The notes under the pieces are model-generated. The model was given only the letters and a program-made list of their open reading frames with translations, was not told where the DNA came from and searched no databases. This document shows positions 1 through 8,342 of a DNA stretch of 34,537 nt, in pieces. Position 1 is the first letter of the stretch; each line of letters starts with the position of its first letter. Source of the DNA: an uncultured Granulosicoccaceae bacterium (GTDB lineage Bacteria; Pseudomonadota; Gammaproteobacteria; Granulosicoccales; Granulosicoccaceae); contig CALISD010000057.1 of assembly GCA_938041955.1 (NCBI GenBank), positions 1-34,537 on the forward strand, written 5' to 3'. Position numbers and translations under genes: made by a program.

Positions 1-152
1 GGTGCGGTGAAGAGTGTGCTGCGTTGGTGGCGGCAGTCGGTGGTATGGGAAGCCGCACTCGGGGTGAGTTCAAATAGGGAGGCAATGTCGTGGCCCACGA
101 TGCTTCCGTGTAGATCGCCAGAGGTGCGTGGCGATATAGTCCCAGATGAATG
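1..152 (+). pseudogene. Degenerate, truncated duplicate of RNase P RNA (3' part)
   Basis: This stretch aligns collinearly with positions 394–545 of the intact rnpB downstream, with one single-base insertion near position 9 and one deletion near 144. By eye, 71–124 matches 463–516 at 51 of 54 positions, while 1–70 and 125–152 are clearly more diverged, mostly by transitions. The alignment stops after the shared AGATGAATG. The universally conserved 3' segment ACAGAACCCGGCTTA, which forms one side of the catalytic P4 helix, is missing, so it should not work as RNase P. The copy continues to the left beyond the window edge, so its 5' half cannot be judged. Inference: a tandem duplication of rnpB, one copy of which decayed. 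It could instead be a retained partial RNA with another role. Confidence 0.8.
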
Positions 153-158
153 CCCCAC

Positions 159-182
159 AATCCACTGTAACTAAATCCACTG
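159..182. repeat. Short direct repeat AATCCACTG x2
   Basis: AATCCACTG occurs at 159–167 and again at 174–182, a 15-bp period, in the spacer between the decayed rnpB copy and the intact gene. It lies where the alignment to rnpB has ended. No function is known; it may be a remnant of the duplication junction. Confidence 0.5.
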
Positions 183-222
183 CATCTAGCGAATAACGGT
201 AGTGGTTAAAGAGCAAACACGA

Positions 223-228
223 TAGGAT
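223..228 (+). promoter_or_regulatory. Putative -10 element of rnpB
   Basis: TAGGAT matches four of six bases of the sigma70 -10 consensus and lies 5 bases before position 234, where the P1 helix of RNase P RNA begins. This suits an RNA whose 5' end is its transcription start. No convincing -35 element is visible 16–18 bases upstream. Confidence 0.35.
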
Positions 229-233
229 GCGCC

Positions 234-586
<353 letters not shown>

Positions 587-608
587 TAATTTTATCCTTA
601 TCTGTTGT

Positions 609-629
609 CCGACCCTTCGCTGGGGTCGG
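609..629 (+). terminator. Hairpin downstream of rnpB, weak terminator candidate
   Basis: CCGACCC (609–615) pairs perfectly with GGGTCGG (623–629) around a 7-base loop, about 23 bases beyond the end of RNase P RNA. No T-tract follows, so if this ends rnpB transcription it is not a classical intrinsic terminator. It may serve as a processing or stability hairpin. Confidence 0.35.
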
Positions 630-859
630 CCAGCGCGTTGCTGCGTGACTTTGTTTTGCGTTCTGAGCGTTTGCCAGGAAAGTACTTCTGGCGCAGATCA
701 CAGGAACCTCATTCCCTCCTGATATTCAAGTAGTTTGTTCTAACTGTTCTGTAAGCTTTTGATTTCAATGTAGTTCATTGTGGATTTTTGCCGGGGTGCT
801 TAGTTGAGCTAACTCCTTGTCTTAAAAGTAAATTTACCCGTAAAAATACCGTCCGTAAC

Positions 860-888
860 TTGAAAACTCCACTGGCTGAAGATACAGT
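860..888 (+). promoter_or_regulatory. Putative sigma70 promoter of the mraZ/dcw operon
   Basis: TTGAAA (860–865) and TACAGT (883–888) are separated by 17 bp, the optimal spacing. The predicted start near 895 lies just upstream of the MraZ boxes and about 75 bases before the mraZ start codon, which agrees with the known layout of the mra promoter in E. coli. Assignment is by sequence match only. Confidence 0.5.
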
Positions 889-893
889 GGAGT
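866..893. promoter_or_regulatory. Perfect 9-bp inverted repeat across the mraZ promoter
   Basis: ACTCCACTG (866–874) and CAGTGGAGT (885–893) are exact reverse complements around a 10-base spacer. The left arm fills the -35/-10 spacer and the right arm covers the -10 element. It could be an operator for an unidentified dimeric regulator, or an RNA hairpin if transcription begins further upstream. No T-tract follows, so it is not an intrinsic terminator. Confidence 0.5.
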
Positions 894-908
894 TACTTTG
901 CGGTCATG

Positions 909-933
909 TGGGGAGAAGTGGGTCTCCGTGGCG
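909..933 (+). promoter_or_regulatory. MraZ-binding repeats (three TGGGN boxes)
   Basis: TGGGG (909–913), TGGGT (919–923) and TGGCG (929–933) are spaced exactly 10 bp apart with 5-base spacers; the third box has one mismatch. Three TGGGN repeats with 5-bp spacers upstream of mraZ are the known MraZ operator in E. coli. The boxes lie 38–62 bases before the mraZ start, so MraZ probably represses its own operon here. Confidence 0.75.
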
Positions 934-970
934 TAAATCCAAGCAAAACTCACTCGAATTTCTTATTTAA

Positions 971-1432
971 ATGTTTCTGGGCAAAACCACACTCTCGCTT
1001 GATTCCAAGGGTCGCATTGCGATCCCGGCGAAGTACCGTGCCCAGCTAACGGAGATGTGCGGCGGCAAGCTGGTGATTTCATACAACCCTCTGGATAAGT
1101 GCCTGCCCATTTATCCGTACGACGAGTGGTTGGAGTGCGAACGGAAAATGGAAGAAGTAGAAGATCAGTCAGATCAATTTCGCGATTTTCAGAGATTGCT
1201 TTACTCCTTTACCAATGAGGTGGATATGGATGGCAGTGGACGGGTGTTAATCCCACAATCCTCCAGAGAAGAAGTGGGGTTGCAGAAAAATGCGGTGTTG
1301 ATAGGCCACGGAAGAAAGTTTGAGCTATGGAGTGAAGAAAATTGGTTACAAACCTTTGAGAAAGGCAATGAAAAGCTTATCGAGAGTCTGAAGTCACGCA
1401 CTGAACGACTCCATATAGGGTTTCGTTTGTGA
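971..1432 (+). CDS. mraZ: MraZ, transcriptional regulator of the dcw cluster
   Basis: MraZ is an AbrB-like DNA-binding protein that forms a ring and controls its own operon. At 153 residues this is the usual length. Both halves of the tandem fold are visible: DSKGR near residue 11 and DGSGR near residue 77 are the paired DxxxR motifs of the family, and KFELW occurs near residue 117. The start ATG begins the typical MFxGxxxLxLDSKGR opening, although no good Shine-Dalgarno precedes it. It is first in the dcw cluster and its stop overlaps the rsmH start as GTGA. Three matching TGGGN boxes lie just upstream, so autoregulation is likely. The family assignment is firm. Confidence 0.96.
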   Translation: MFLGKTTLSLDSKGRIAIPAKYRAQLTEMCGGKLVISYNPLDKCLPIYPYDEWLECERKMEEVEDQSDQFRDFQRLLYSFTNEVDMDGSGRVLIPQSSREEVGLQKNAVLIGHGRKFELWSEENWLQTFEKGNEKLIESLKSRTERLHIGFRL

Positions 1433-2355
1433 CCGGTCACATCGCAGTGTTGCCATCGGAGGCGATAGATGCGTTGAACGTAAAGCAGAACGGATTTTAT
1501 ATTGACGCGACATTTGGCCGTGGTGGTCATTCGGGTCACATACTGGATCGGTTAGGTGAAGATGGAAAGCTGCTGGCGTTTGACTGTGATCTTCAGGCGG
1601 TGGCACATGCGAAAGAGATTTACGGTGATGATCACCGGTTCTCTATTGTGCGGGGTAACTACAGCGAAATGGCGGATGAGGTTGTTCGAATAGATATGTG
1701 CGGTGAGGTTGATGGTGTGTTGTTTGATTTGGGGGTCTCCTCTCCGCAGCTTGACCAGGCAGAGCGGGGCTTTAGCTTTGACAGGTCTGGCCCTCTGGAT
1801 ATGAGAATGGATCAGTCTCGCGGGCAGCCCGTATCTGAATGGTTGATGACGGTGTCAGTAGAAGAGTTAACAGAAGTCTTTCGAGATTATGGTGATGAGC
1901 GTTATGCAAAGCGTATCGCCAGAAGAGTCGTTGAGGCGGTAAGTGAAAAGCCGATTACAGACACGGTTGAGCTTGCTGAGCTTATTAAGGCAGCTCACCC
2001 GCGCTGGGAAAGGCACAAGCACCCGGCAACGAGGTGCTTTCAGGCGTTGAGAATTTTTATTAATAGAGAACTTGATCATTTGAAAGTGGCGCTTGAAAAC
2101 TGTGTGGAGTTACTTCGCCCTGGTGGTCGCATAGTGGTGATTAGTTTTCACTCACTGGAAGATCGTATTGTTAAGCGATTTTTTCGCGGGCCGGATAATA
2201 GGTCGACTCTACCTCGTGGGTTGCCGGTGGTGATTGACGAAGTCCAATGGCCACTCAAGCGCATTGGTGGTGCTATCAAGCCTTCAGGTGATGAGGTCAG
2301 CTCAAACCCCCGTTCGCGTTCCTCTATTATGCGAATTGCTGAGAGAGTGGCATGA
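1429..2355 (+). CDS. rsmH: 16S rRNA m4C1402 N4-methyltransferase
   Basis: RsmH (MraW) uses S-adenosylmethionine to methylate N4 of C1402 in 16S rRNA, near the ribosomal P site. The 308-residue length is normal. The SAM-binding segment DATFGRGGHSGHIL lies near residues 26–39. The family signatures FDLGVSSPQLD, GFSFDRSGPLDMRMD, FQALRIFINREL and ISFHSLEDRIVKRFF follow in order. It starts at GTG overlapping the mraZ stop (GTGA) and ends in an ATGA overlap with ftsL, so translation is probably coupled. The C-terminal SSNPRSRSSIMRIAER is typical. There is no sign of damage. Confidence 0.96.
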   Translation: MTGHIAVLPSEAIDALNVKQNGFYIDATFGRGGHSGHILDRLGEDGKLLAFDCDLQAVAHAKEIYGDDHRFSIVRGNYSEMADEVVRIDMCGEVDGVLFDLGVSSPQLDQAERGFSFDRSGPLDMRMDQSRGQPVSEWLMTVSVEELTEVFRDYGDERYAKRIARRVVEAVSEKPITDTVELAELIKAAHPRWERHKHPATRCFQALRIFINRELDHLKVALENCVELLRPGGRIVVISFHSLEDRIVKRFFRGPDNRSTLPRGLPVVIDEVQWPLKRIGGAIKPSGDEVSSNPRSRSSIMRIAERVA

Positions 2356-2621
2356 ACGGTCTTCGAACGGTGGTTATTTGCCTGGTTGTTTTGAATATGG
2401 TGACAGCCTTTGGTGTGATTTACAGCAAGCACAACAGCCGTATGCTGTTTAAGAAAACACGTGTGCTGAGTGACGCCATTGATCGAGCCAATGTTGACTG
2501 GGGGCGCTTGCAAATTGAAGAGAGTACGCTTGCGAGATACGGTCGCATCGAAGAAATTGCCACGTCGAATTTGGGCATGCGTATGCCGGATCATAATGAA
2601 ATTGAGACAGTGCTGAAATGA
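2352..2621 (+). CDS. ftsL: Cell division protein FtsL
   Basis: FtsL is a small bitopic membrane protein that, with FtsB and FtsQ, recruits and activates FtsW/FtsI at the septum. The 89-residue product has a very short cytoplasmic start, one hydrophobic segment at about residues 5–24 and a periplasmic part with coiled-coil character (about 30–65), ending in a region with LGMRMPDHNEIETV, typical of FtsL. Sequence conservation in this family is low; the identification rests on architecture, the C-terminal motif and the position between rsmH and ftsI. It overlaps both neighbours by ATGA. Confidence 0.9.
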   Translation: MNGLRTVVICLVVLNMVTAFGVIYSKHNSRMLFKKTRVLSDAIDRANVDWGRLQIEESTLARYGRIEEIATSNLGMRMPDHNEIETVLK

Positions 2622-4375
2622 GATCCTGGCAGTCATCCACAGTCGGTGTTGAAGCGGGTCCGAATTCAGGTTTTGGAACACGGCGGGTGGTCGTGCTCGG
2701 CTTCTTTAGTTTGCTGGCGTTGGTATTGGTTGGACGTGCTTTTCAATTGCAGGTGCTTGATAGAAGTTTTTATCAAAAGCAAGGTGATGTGCGACAAATT
2801 CGAACGTTGCCGCTTGCAGCACACAGAGGCATGCTGCTTGATCGCAACGGAGAGCCGTTGGCGGTCAGTACGCCTATAGATTCGATTTGGGCTGATCCAC
2901 AAGAGTTGATTAAGTACAGCGACAAAATGGATCTACTCAGCTACGCCATAGAGATGGATCCTAACCGCCTGCGTGACATCGTCAATAAGGGGGTAGAGAA
3001 CAAGCGTGAATTTATCTACCTGCGTAGACACGTGCATCCAAGAACCGCCAAGGCGCTTCAGTCGATAAAGGATCGTGGCCAGATAAAGGGCGTTAATATT
3101 CAACGTGAGTATGGGCGCTACTACCCCAGTGGTGAGATCACCGCCCATGTGCTCGGGTTTAATAATATTGATGACCAGGGTCAGGAAGGTCTGGAAATGG
3201 CTTTTGATCATTGGTTAAAGGGTGAGTATGGAAAGCGGCGTGTGGTCACCGATGTACTTGGTGACGCCATCGAAGATATTGAGCTCGTGTCAGAAGCTAA
3301 TCCCGGTCGTGATCTGGTATTGAGTATCGATAAGAGGATTCAATACCTTGCCTATCGTGAGTTAAAGCAGGCGGTGCAAAGAAATGGTGCAAAATCAGGC
3401 TCTGCAGTAGTGCTTGATGCCAGAACGGGTGAAGTGTTGGCAATGGTCAACCAGCCTTCGTATAACCCGAATCGCTTTGCAGAACGTGTGGGCGGCATAA
3501 AACGAAATCGTGCGGTGACAGATGTTTTAGAGCCGGGTTCAACAATTAAGCCGTTCACTATTGCTGCTGCACTTGAGGCTGGTGAATTTGACTTAAACGA
3601 CGTAATCGACACCGCGCCCGGGCGTTTTAATGTCGGTAAATACGTCGTGCGCGATTATAAAAATTACGGTGAGCTGTCGCTGACGGGAATTTTGAAAAAC
3701 TCAAGCAATATAGGTGCGAGTAAAATATCACTACAGCTGGATAAAACCATACTGTGGAATACGTTTGATCGACTTGGTTTTGGGCGGCCGCCTTTGATTG
3801 AATTCCCTGGCGCCGTATCTGGCAAGTTGCCACACTTTTCAAAGTGGTCGGTTGTACGGCAGGCGACGGTTGCCTACGGCTATGGCGTGTCAACTTCTGT
3901 GTTGCAGCTAGCGCGTGCTTACGCTGCTTTGGCGTCAGATGGTTTAATGCCAGAGGTGACTTTTCAGAAGCTCACCAATGAGCCGCGTTCAGAGCGGGTG
4001 TTCAGTGAAGAGACAGCGCGCGAAGTTCGAGCCATGCTGCAGGAAGTGGTAAGTGGTGGTACTGGTAAAGCGGCGAGCATTCCGGGTTATACCGTCGCAG
4101 GCAAGACCGGTACGACACATATTTCTGAGAATGGGAGCTATGCAGATGACCGTTACATATCGCAGTTTGCCGGTATGGTGCCGGCAGGTAGCCCTGCAAT
4201 GGTGGCGGTGATCGCGATTGTTGAGCCAAAAGGCCGGTACTACGGCGGAGAAGTGGCCGCCCCCGTATTTTCAAAGATCATGGCGGGTGCTCTTCGTATC
4301 AGAAACGTGAACCCGGATGGTCGGCAGGTTTACGGCGCTCAGGTGATGAACACCACGCAAAGTGAATCGCAATGA
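2618..4375 (+). CDS. ftsI: Septal peptidoglycan transpeptidase PBP3
   Basis: FtsI is the class B penicillin-binding protein that cross-links septal peptidoglycan in partnership with FtsW. The 585-residue protein has one membrane anchor at about residues 23–45, a pedestal domain beginning with RGMLLDRNGEPLA, and a C-terminal transpeptidase domain. The three active-site motifs are present: STIK with nucleophile S308 and K311, SSN at 362–364, and KTG at 496–498. Length and domain order match the family. It overlaps ftsL and murE by ATGA. It would be the target of septum-specific beta-lactams, which is family knowledge and not shown here. Confidence 0.96.
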   Translation: MRSWQSSTVGVEAGPNSGFGTRRVVVLGFFSLLALVLVGRAFQLQVLDRSFYQKQGDVRQIRTLPLAAHRGMLLDRNGEPLAVSTPIDSIWADPQELIKYSDKMDLLSYAIEMDPNRLRDIVNKGVENKREFIYLRRHVHPRTAKALQSIKDRGQIKGVNIQREYGRYYPSGEITAHVLGFNNIDDQGQEGLEMAFDHWLKGEYGKRRVVTDVLGDAIEDIELVSEANPGRDLVLSIDKRIQYLAYRELKQAVQRNGAKSGSAVVLDARTGEVLAMVNQPSYNPNRFAERVGGIKRNRAVTDVLEPGSTIKPFTIAAALEAGEFDLNDVIDTAPGRFNVGKYVVRDYKNYGELSLTGILKNSSNIGASKISLQLDKTILWNTFDRLGFGRPPLIEFPGAVSGKLPHFSKWSVVRQATVAYGYGVSTSVLQLARAYAALASDGLMPEVTFQKLTNEPRSERVFSEETAREVRAMLQEVVSGGTGKAASIPGYTVAGKTGTTHISENGSYADDRYISQFAGMVPAGSPAMVAVIAIVEPKGRYYGGEVAAPVFSKIMAGALRIRNVNPDGRQVYGAQVMNTTQSESQ

Positions 4376-5901
4376 CGCAAAGCGCTTCAATTAATGCATC
4401 CGGTATGCGTAAGTCAGTGATGCTGTCCTTTCTGTTGGAGGGGTTGGCAGACGTATCACCCGAGGATGATTGTGAGATTGACGGTGTGCACATGGATAGC
4501 CGGCAGGTCCAGGGTAATGATCTCTTCATGGCGTTGCAGGGAGAGACGGTTCATGGCCTCGATTTTTTGCAGTCAGTACTTAGTAAGAAGGCTCGTGTGA
4601 TTGTTGTTAACAGAGCAGATGATCGTTTTGGTGAAAATGAAAGTGCGGCAATTGCCGCAGCTTCCGTCGCGCTAATTGAAATTGAAAATCTTACTGCGGT
4701 GGCAGGTGAAATTGCTAGTCGTTACTACGGGCAACCTTCAGCGATGATGAATGTTGTCGGTGTCACCGGCACTGACGGTAAAACATCTGTTTGTCATTTG
4801 TTGAGTCAGGCCTTGAACGTCAATAGCAAAAATTGCGGTGTGTTGGGTACGCTTGGCTGGGGGTTTGGCAATGCCATGCATTCGACGGGCTTAACCACAC
4901 CTGACGCGGTCGCTGTGCAGTCGGCGCTGGCGAGCATGTTGAATGAAGGTGCAAAGACTGTCGCCATGGAAGTGTCATCACACGCGCTTGTGCAGAAGCG
5001 TGTGAGTGGAATTGTCTTCGATGTCGCCGTGCTTACCAATATTGGTCGAGATCACCTAGATTATCACGGCAATATGGAGGCTTACCGTGAAGCTAAACAG
5101 TCATTGTTTTATAAGCCTCAATTACGCGCTGCGGTGATCAACTCAGATGATGAGTTTGGTGCTCTGTTGATGGAGCGACTGCCGGAGCTTGAGTTGTTTA
5201 GCTATGGTATGGCTGAACAGAGTGGCAATCACATTCGTTATCAGAATGTAGAGCATCTTGCCTCTGGCCTTTCTTTTGAGCTTGACTACGGTGGTCAGCA
5301 ATACCCGGTGAATAGTGCATTGCTCGGGGGGTTTAATGTACAGAATATTGCCGCCACTTTTGCAGTTCTTGTAGCGCTTGGTGTATCACCGGATCTGGCC
5401 ATTAATTCACTGTCTGATCTCAAGCCTGTGCCCGGGCGAATGGAATCGACCCGGCTGGATAATGGTGCTGTGATTATTGTTGATTACGCTCACAATCCGC
5501 ATGCGCTTGAATCAGTGTTGAATTCACTATCAACCCATTGCAAAGGTCGTTTGGTGGTGGTGTTTGGCTGCGGTGGTGATAGGGACCAGGGCAAGCGTGC
5601 CATGATGGCTGCCATTGCTGAAGAGTTTTGCGACCTCTGTGTGGTGACTGACGACAATCCGCGTAGTGAATCCGGTGATGTAATCGTCGAGCAAATACTC
5701 GGTGGTTTTAAAGTGCCGGAAAAGGTGATCGTTCAGCGGGATCGAAAAGCTGCGATTGAGTTGGCGATGAGCCAGGCCGGTAACGGTGACTTTGTTGTGG
5801 TCGCAGGTAAGGGCCATGAAGACTATCAGTTGGTGGGCGATCAGCGTCTGCCGTTTAGTGATAGTGCAGTTGTTGCGAACTACGCGCAGGCAAACGCATG
5901 A
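4372..5901 (+). CDS. murE: UDP-MurNAc-L-Ala-D-Glu:meso-diaminopimelate ligase
   Basis: MurE adds the third amino acid of the peptidoglycan stem peptide in the cytoplasm, using ATP. The 509-residue product has the Mur-ligase N-terminal domain, the ATP loop GVTGTDGKT at about 130–138, the central TNIGRDHLDYHG segment, and the C-terminal domain. DNPR at 428–431 is the motif that distinguishes meso-diaminopimelate-specific MurE from the lysine enzymes, so this cell wall should contain meso-DAP. KGHEDYQ near the C-terminus is also typical. It overlaps ftsI and murF by ATGA. Confidence 0.96.
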   Translation: MTQSASINASGMRKSVMLSFLLEGLADVSPEDDCEIDGVHMDSRQVQGNDLFMALQGETVHGLDFLQSVLSKKARVIVVNRADDRFGENESAAIAAASVALIEIENLTAVAGEIASRYYGQPSAMMNVVGVTGTDGKTSVCHLLSQALNVNSKNCGVLGTLGWGFGNAMHSTGLTTPDAVAVQSALASMLNEGAKTVAMEVSSHALVQKRVSGIVFDVAVLTNIGRDHLDYHGNMEAYREAKQSLFYKPQLRAAVINSDDEFGALLMERLPELELFSYGMAEQSGNHIRYQNVEHLASGLSFELDYGGQQYPVNSALLGGFNVQNIAATFAVLVALGVSPDLAINSLSDLKPVPGRMESTRLDNGAVIIVDYAHNPHALESVLNSLSTHCKGRLVVVFGCGGDRDQGKRAMMAAIAEEFCDLCVVTDDNPRSESGDVIVEQILGGFKVPEKVIVQRDRKAAIELAMSQAGNGDFVVVAGKGHEDYQLVGDQRLPFSDSAVVANYAQANA

Positions 5902-7262
5902 AGCCGTTGTCGCTCTTGCAATTGGCACACGCCACCGACGGTGAGCTATTGGGCGGTGATTGCTCTGTCCGCGGTTACAGTACTGATACGCGAACTGTGT
6001 CGGCAAACGATCTATATTTCTGTTTGCGTGGTGACAACTTTGATGGTCATGACTTTGCAGGCAAGGCGATTGACAAAGGTGCAGGCGCAATTGTCACTGA
6101 GAAAAAATTAGATATAGACACTCCGCAACTGCTGGTGTCTGACAGTAGGCGTGCGTTCGGACTATTTGCAAAATTATGGCGTGAGCAGTTTTCCAGGCCG
6201 GTGATTGGGGTTACCGGCAGTAATGGTAAAACAACAGTGAAGCAGTTGCTGGCAAGCATTTTTAGTCAGGCGGGGAACGTGCATTTCACTCGTGCGAACG
6301 ATAACAATGAAATAGGGGTGCCGCAGACGCTGCTTGGTTTGTCGGATGATCACGATTTTGCAGTGATTGAGATGGGGGCTAGCCATTTAGGTGAAATCGA
6401 GTGGCTGGGTGAGTTGGTGCAACCGAATGTATCGCTTATCACTAATGCCAGTGCGGCCCACCTTGAGGGTTTCGGGGACGCTCAATCAGTTGCCACCGAA
6501 AAGGCCTGGATATACAGGAGTCTTTCGGCAGATGGTACGGCGGTGATAAACGCCGATGATAGCTTTTGCAGTTATTGGGCAGAGGTCTGTTCTGGAAAGA
6601 AAATTATCACCTTCGGTACTGCTGGTGATGTGGTTACGAGTCGTTGTAGCAATGGTTCAATGTCGATTGAATACTCAGGCCAGCGTGTTAATTGTGAATA
6701 CCGGTTGCCTGGTGAGCACAACGTTAAAAATGCGGCGGCAGCGGCTGCATGTGCGATAGCTGCGGGATTATCTCTGGAGACTATAGCCAGGGGGCTTTCG
6801 AGTGCGGAGTCGGTATCCGGCAGGCTCAATTTTATACGCCTGGCCGACGGCATCACGGTGATTGACGATACCTACAATGCAAATCCTGCCTCAGTTCGTG
6901 CAGCGATTGACGTACTGGCGGAGTCCACCGGAAAGCGTTTTATGGTTCTGGGTGATTTACTGGAACTTGGTTCGGAGGAAGAACAGCAACATCGGTTGAT
7001 TGGTGAATACGCACGTGACCATAAAGTGGATCGCTTGCTGGCGTATGGTCCGCTGTCGAAAAATACTGTGCAATCGTACGGTGATGATGCCGATTGGTAT
7101 GAAAGCAAAAATCATTTGTTGGACACGCTGGTGGGTGAGCTTCAACCGAATAGTACGGTGCTGGTAAAAGGCTCGCGATCCATGAAAATGGAAGACGTTG
7201 TCGCCGTAGTTTGTGCACGCTTTCAAGAGTCAACAATCAATTCGGGAGCATGCTGCCAATGA
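5898..7262 (+). CDS. murF: UDP-MurNAc-tripeptide:D-Ala-D-Ala ligase
   Basis: MurF attaches the D-Ala-D-Ala dipeptide made by Ddl to the tripeptide made by MurE, completing the UDP-MurNAc-pentapeptide. The product has 454 residues. The ATP loop [12 protein letters not shown] is at about 104–115. [10 protein letters not shown] and [13 protein letters not shown] follow, then [16 protein letters not shown] and GDLLELG in the C-terminal half; these are characteristic of MurF and distinguish it from the other Mur ligases. The start overlaps murE as ATGA and the stop overlaps the mraY start. Confidence 0.96.
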   Translation: MKPLSLLQLAHATDGELLGGDCSVRGYSTDTRTVSANDLYFCLRGDNFDGHDFAGKAIDKGAGAIVTEKKLDIDTPQLLVSDSRRAFGLFAKLWREQFSRPVIGVTGSNGKTTVKQLLASIFSQAGNVHFTRANDNNEIGVPQTLLGLSDDHDFAVIEMGASHLGEIEWLGELVQPNVSLITNASAAHLEGFGDAQSVATEKAWIYRSLSADGTAVINADDSFCSYWAEVCSGKKIITFGTAGDVVTSRCSNGSMSIEYSGQRVNCEYRLPGEHNVKNAAAAAACAIAAGLSLETIARGLSSAESVSGRLNFIRLADGITVIDDTYNANPASVRAAIDVLAESTGKRFMVLGDLLELGSEEEQQHRLIGEYARDHKVDRLLAYGPLSKNTVQSYGDDADWYESKNHLLDTLVGELQPNSTVLVKGSRSMKMEDVVAVVCARFQESTINSGACCQ

Positions 7263-8341
7263 TGCTTCTCCTGTCTGAATGGTTAATGCAATTTAACGCT
7301 GGATTTGGCGTCATTCAGTACATTACTTTGCGTGCAATTTTTGCCGCGCTGACCTCATTGGTGGCCTGTCTGGTGTTTGGTCCGGTAATGATTCGTTGGT
7401 TGCAAGCGGCGAGTATCGGACAGAGTGTTCGAGAGGACGGGCCAAGCAGTCACCTTTCTAAAGCCGGTACACCCACCATGGGAGGTGCGATGATTCTGGT
7501 GGCAGTAGGTATCAGTGCACTGCTTTGGTCAGATTTAAGTGTCAGGCACGTTTGGGTTGTGTTGTTTGTGACTGCAGCATTTGGTGCCATTGGTTGGGTT
7601 GATGACTACCGCAAGGTATTGCTTAAGAATTCTGACGGGTTGTCTGCATCGTCCAAGTATTTCTGGCAATCGGTGGCAGCATTTCTTGCGGCGATTTTTA
7701 TATACATGAATGCTCGCAGTAGCGCCGAGATTAGTTTATTGGTGCCTTACGTCAAGGATGTTTCAATCTATCTTGGATGGGTTTTCATACCGTTCACCTA
7801 CTTTGTGATTGTTGGTACCAGCAACGCCGTTAACTTAACGGATGGTTTGGATGGTCTTGCGATTATGCCGAGCGTGATGGTTGCCGCTGCACTTGGGTTA
7901 TTTGCTTATGTCACAGGTAATTCAGTATTTTCCGACTATTTAGGTATACCGGGAATTACAGGTGTCGGTGAACTCACGGTTTTTTGTTCAAGTCTTGTCG
8001 GTGCGGGTCTCGGATTTCTTTGGTTTAACACTTATCCGGCACAGGTTTTTATGGGGGATGTGGGGGCATTGGCCATAGGTGCTGCGCTTGGCGTTATAGC
8101 TGTTCTGGTAAGGCAGGAGCTGGTGTTGTTTATTATGGGCGGCGTGTTTGTGATGGAGACGGTCAGTGTGTTTTTGCAGGTGGCGTCTTTTAAGCTCACC
8201 GGAAAACGTATATTTCGCATGGCACCGTTGCACCATCACTTTGAATTAAAAGGCTGGCCGGAGCCCAGGGTCATTGTGCGATTTTGGATTATTACGTTTG
8301 TTTTGGTGCTGGTAGGACTCGCCAGTCTGAAGATTCGTTGA
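7259..8341 (+). CDS. mraY: Phospho-MurNAc-pentapeptide translocase (lipid I synthase)
   Basis: MraY transfers phospho-MurNAc-pentapeptide to undecaprenyl phosphate, forming lipid I in the inner membrane. I chose ATG 7259, which overlaps the murF stop as ATGA and gives 360 residues, the E. coli length; a longer frame from 7211 would overlap murF by 52 bp. With this start the catalytic aspartates of the VDDYRK motif fall at 115–116, the E. coli numbering. Other signatures are GTPTMGG-like [33 protein letters not shown] and [13 protein letters not shown]. About ten membrane segments are evident. A GGGAG at 7244–7248 suits initiation at 7259. Confidence 0.95.
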   Translation: MMLLLSEWLMQFNAGFGVIQYITLRAIFAALTSLVACLVFGPVMIRWLQAASIGQSVREDGPSSHLSKAGTPTMGGAMILVAVGISALLWSDLSVRHVWVVLFVTAAFGAIGWVDDYRKVLLKNSDGLSASSKYFWQSVAAFLAAIFIYMNARSSAEISLLVPYVKDVSIYLGWVFIPFTYFVIVGTSNAVNLTDGLDGLAIMPSVMVAAALGLFAYVTGNSVFSDYLGIPGITGVGELTVFCSSLVGAGLGFLWFNTYPAQVFMGDVGALAIGAALGVIAVLVRQELVLFIMGGVFVMETVSVFLQVASFKLTGKRIFRMAPLHHHFELKGWPEPRVIVRFWIITFVLVLVGLASLKIR

Positions 8342-8342
8342 T

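Larger units (their letters stand above)
587..970 (+). other. rnpB–mraZ intergenic region, no gene
   Basis: These 384 bp carry no supported gene. A 60-codon frame starting at TTG 788 and ending just before mraZ has no ribosome-binding site and no recognisable protein. The region holds a weak hairpin after rnpB, a sigma70-like promoter, a perfect inverted repeat and three MraZ boxes, listed separately. A 5-bp inverted repeat CAATG/CATTG lies at 766–780. mraZ itself has no clear Shine-Dalgarno sequence. Confidence 0.7.

Noticed and set aside
788..970. 60-codon frame just before mraZ
   Set aside because: TTG start without ribosome-binding site; it covers the promoter, the inverted repeat and the MraZ boxes, which explain the sequence better.
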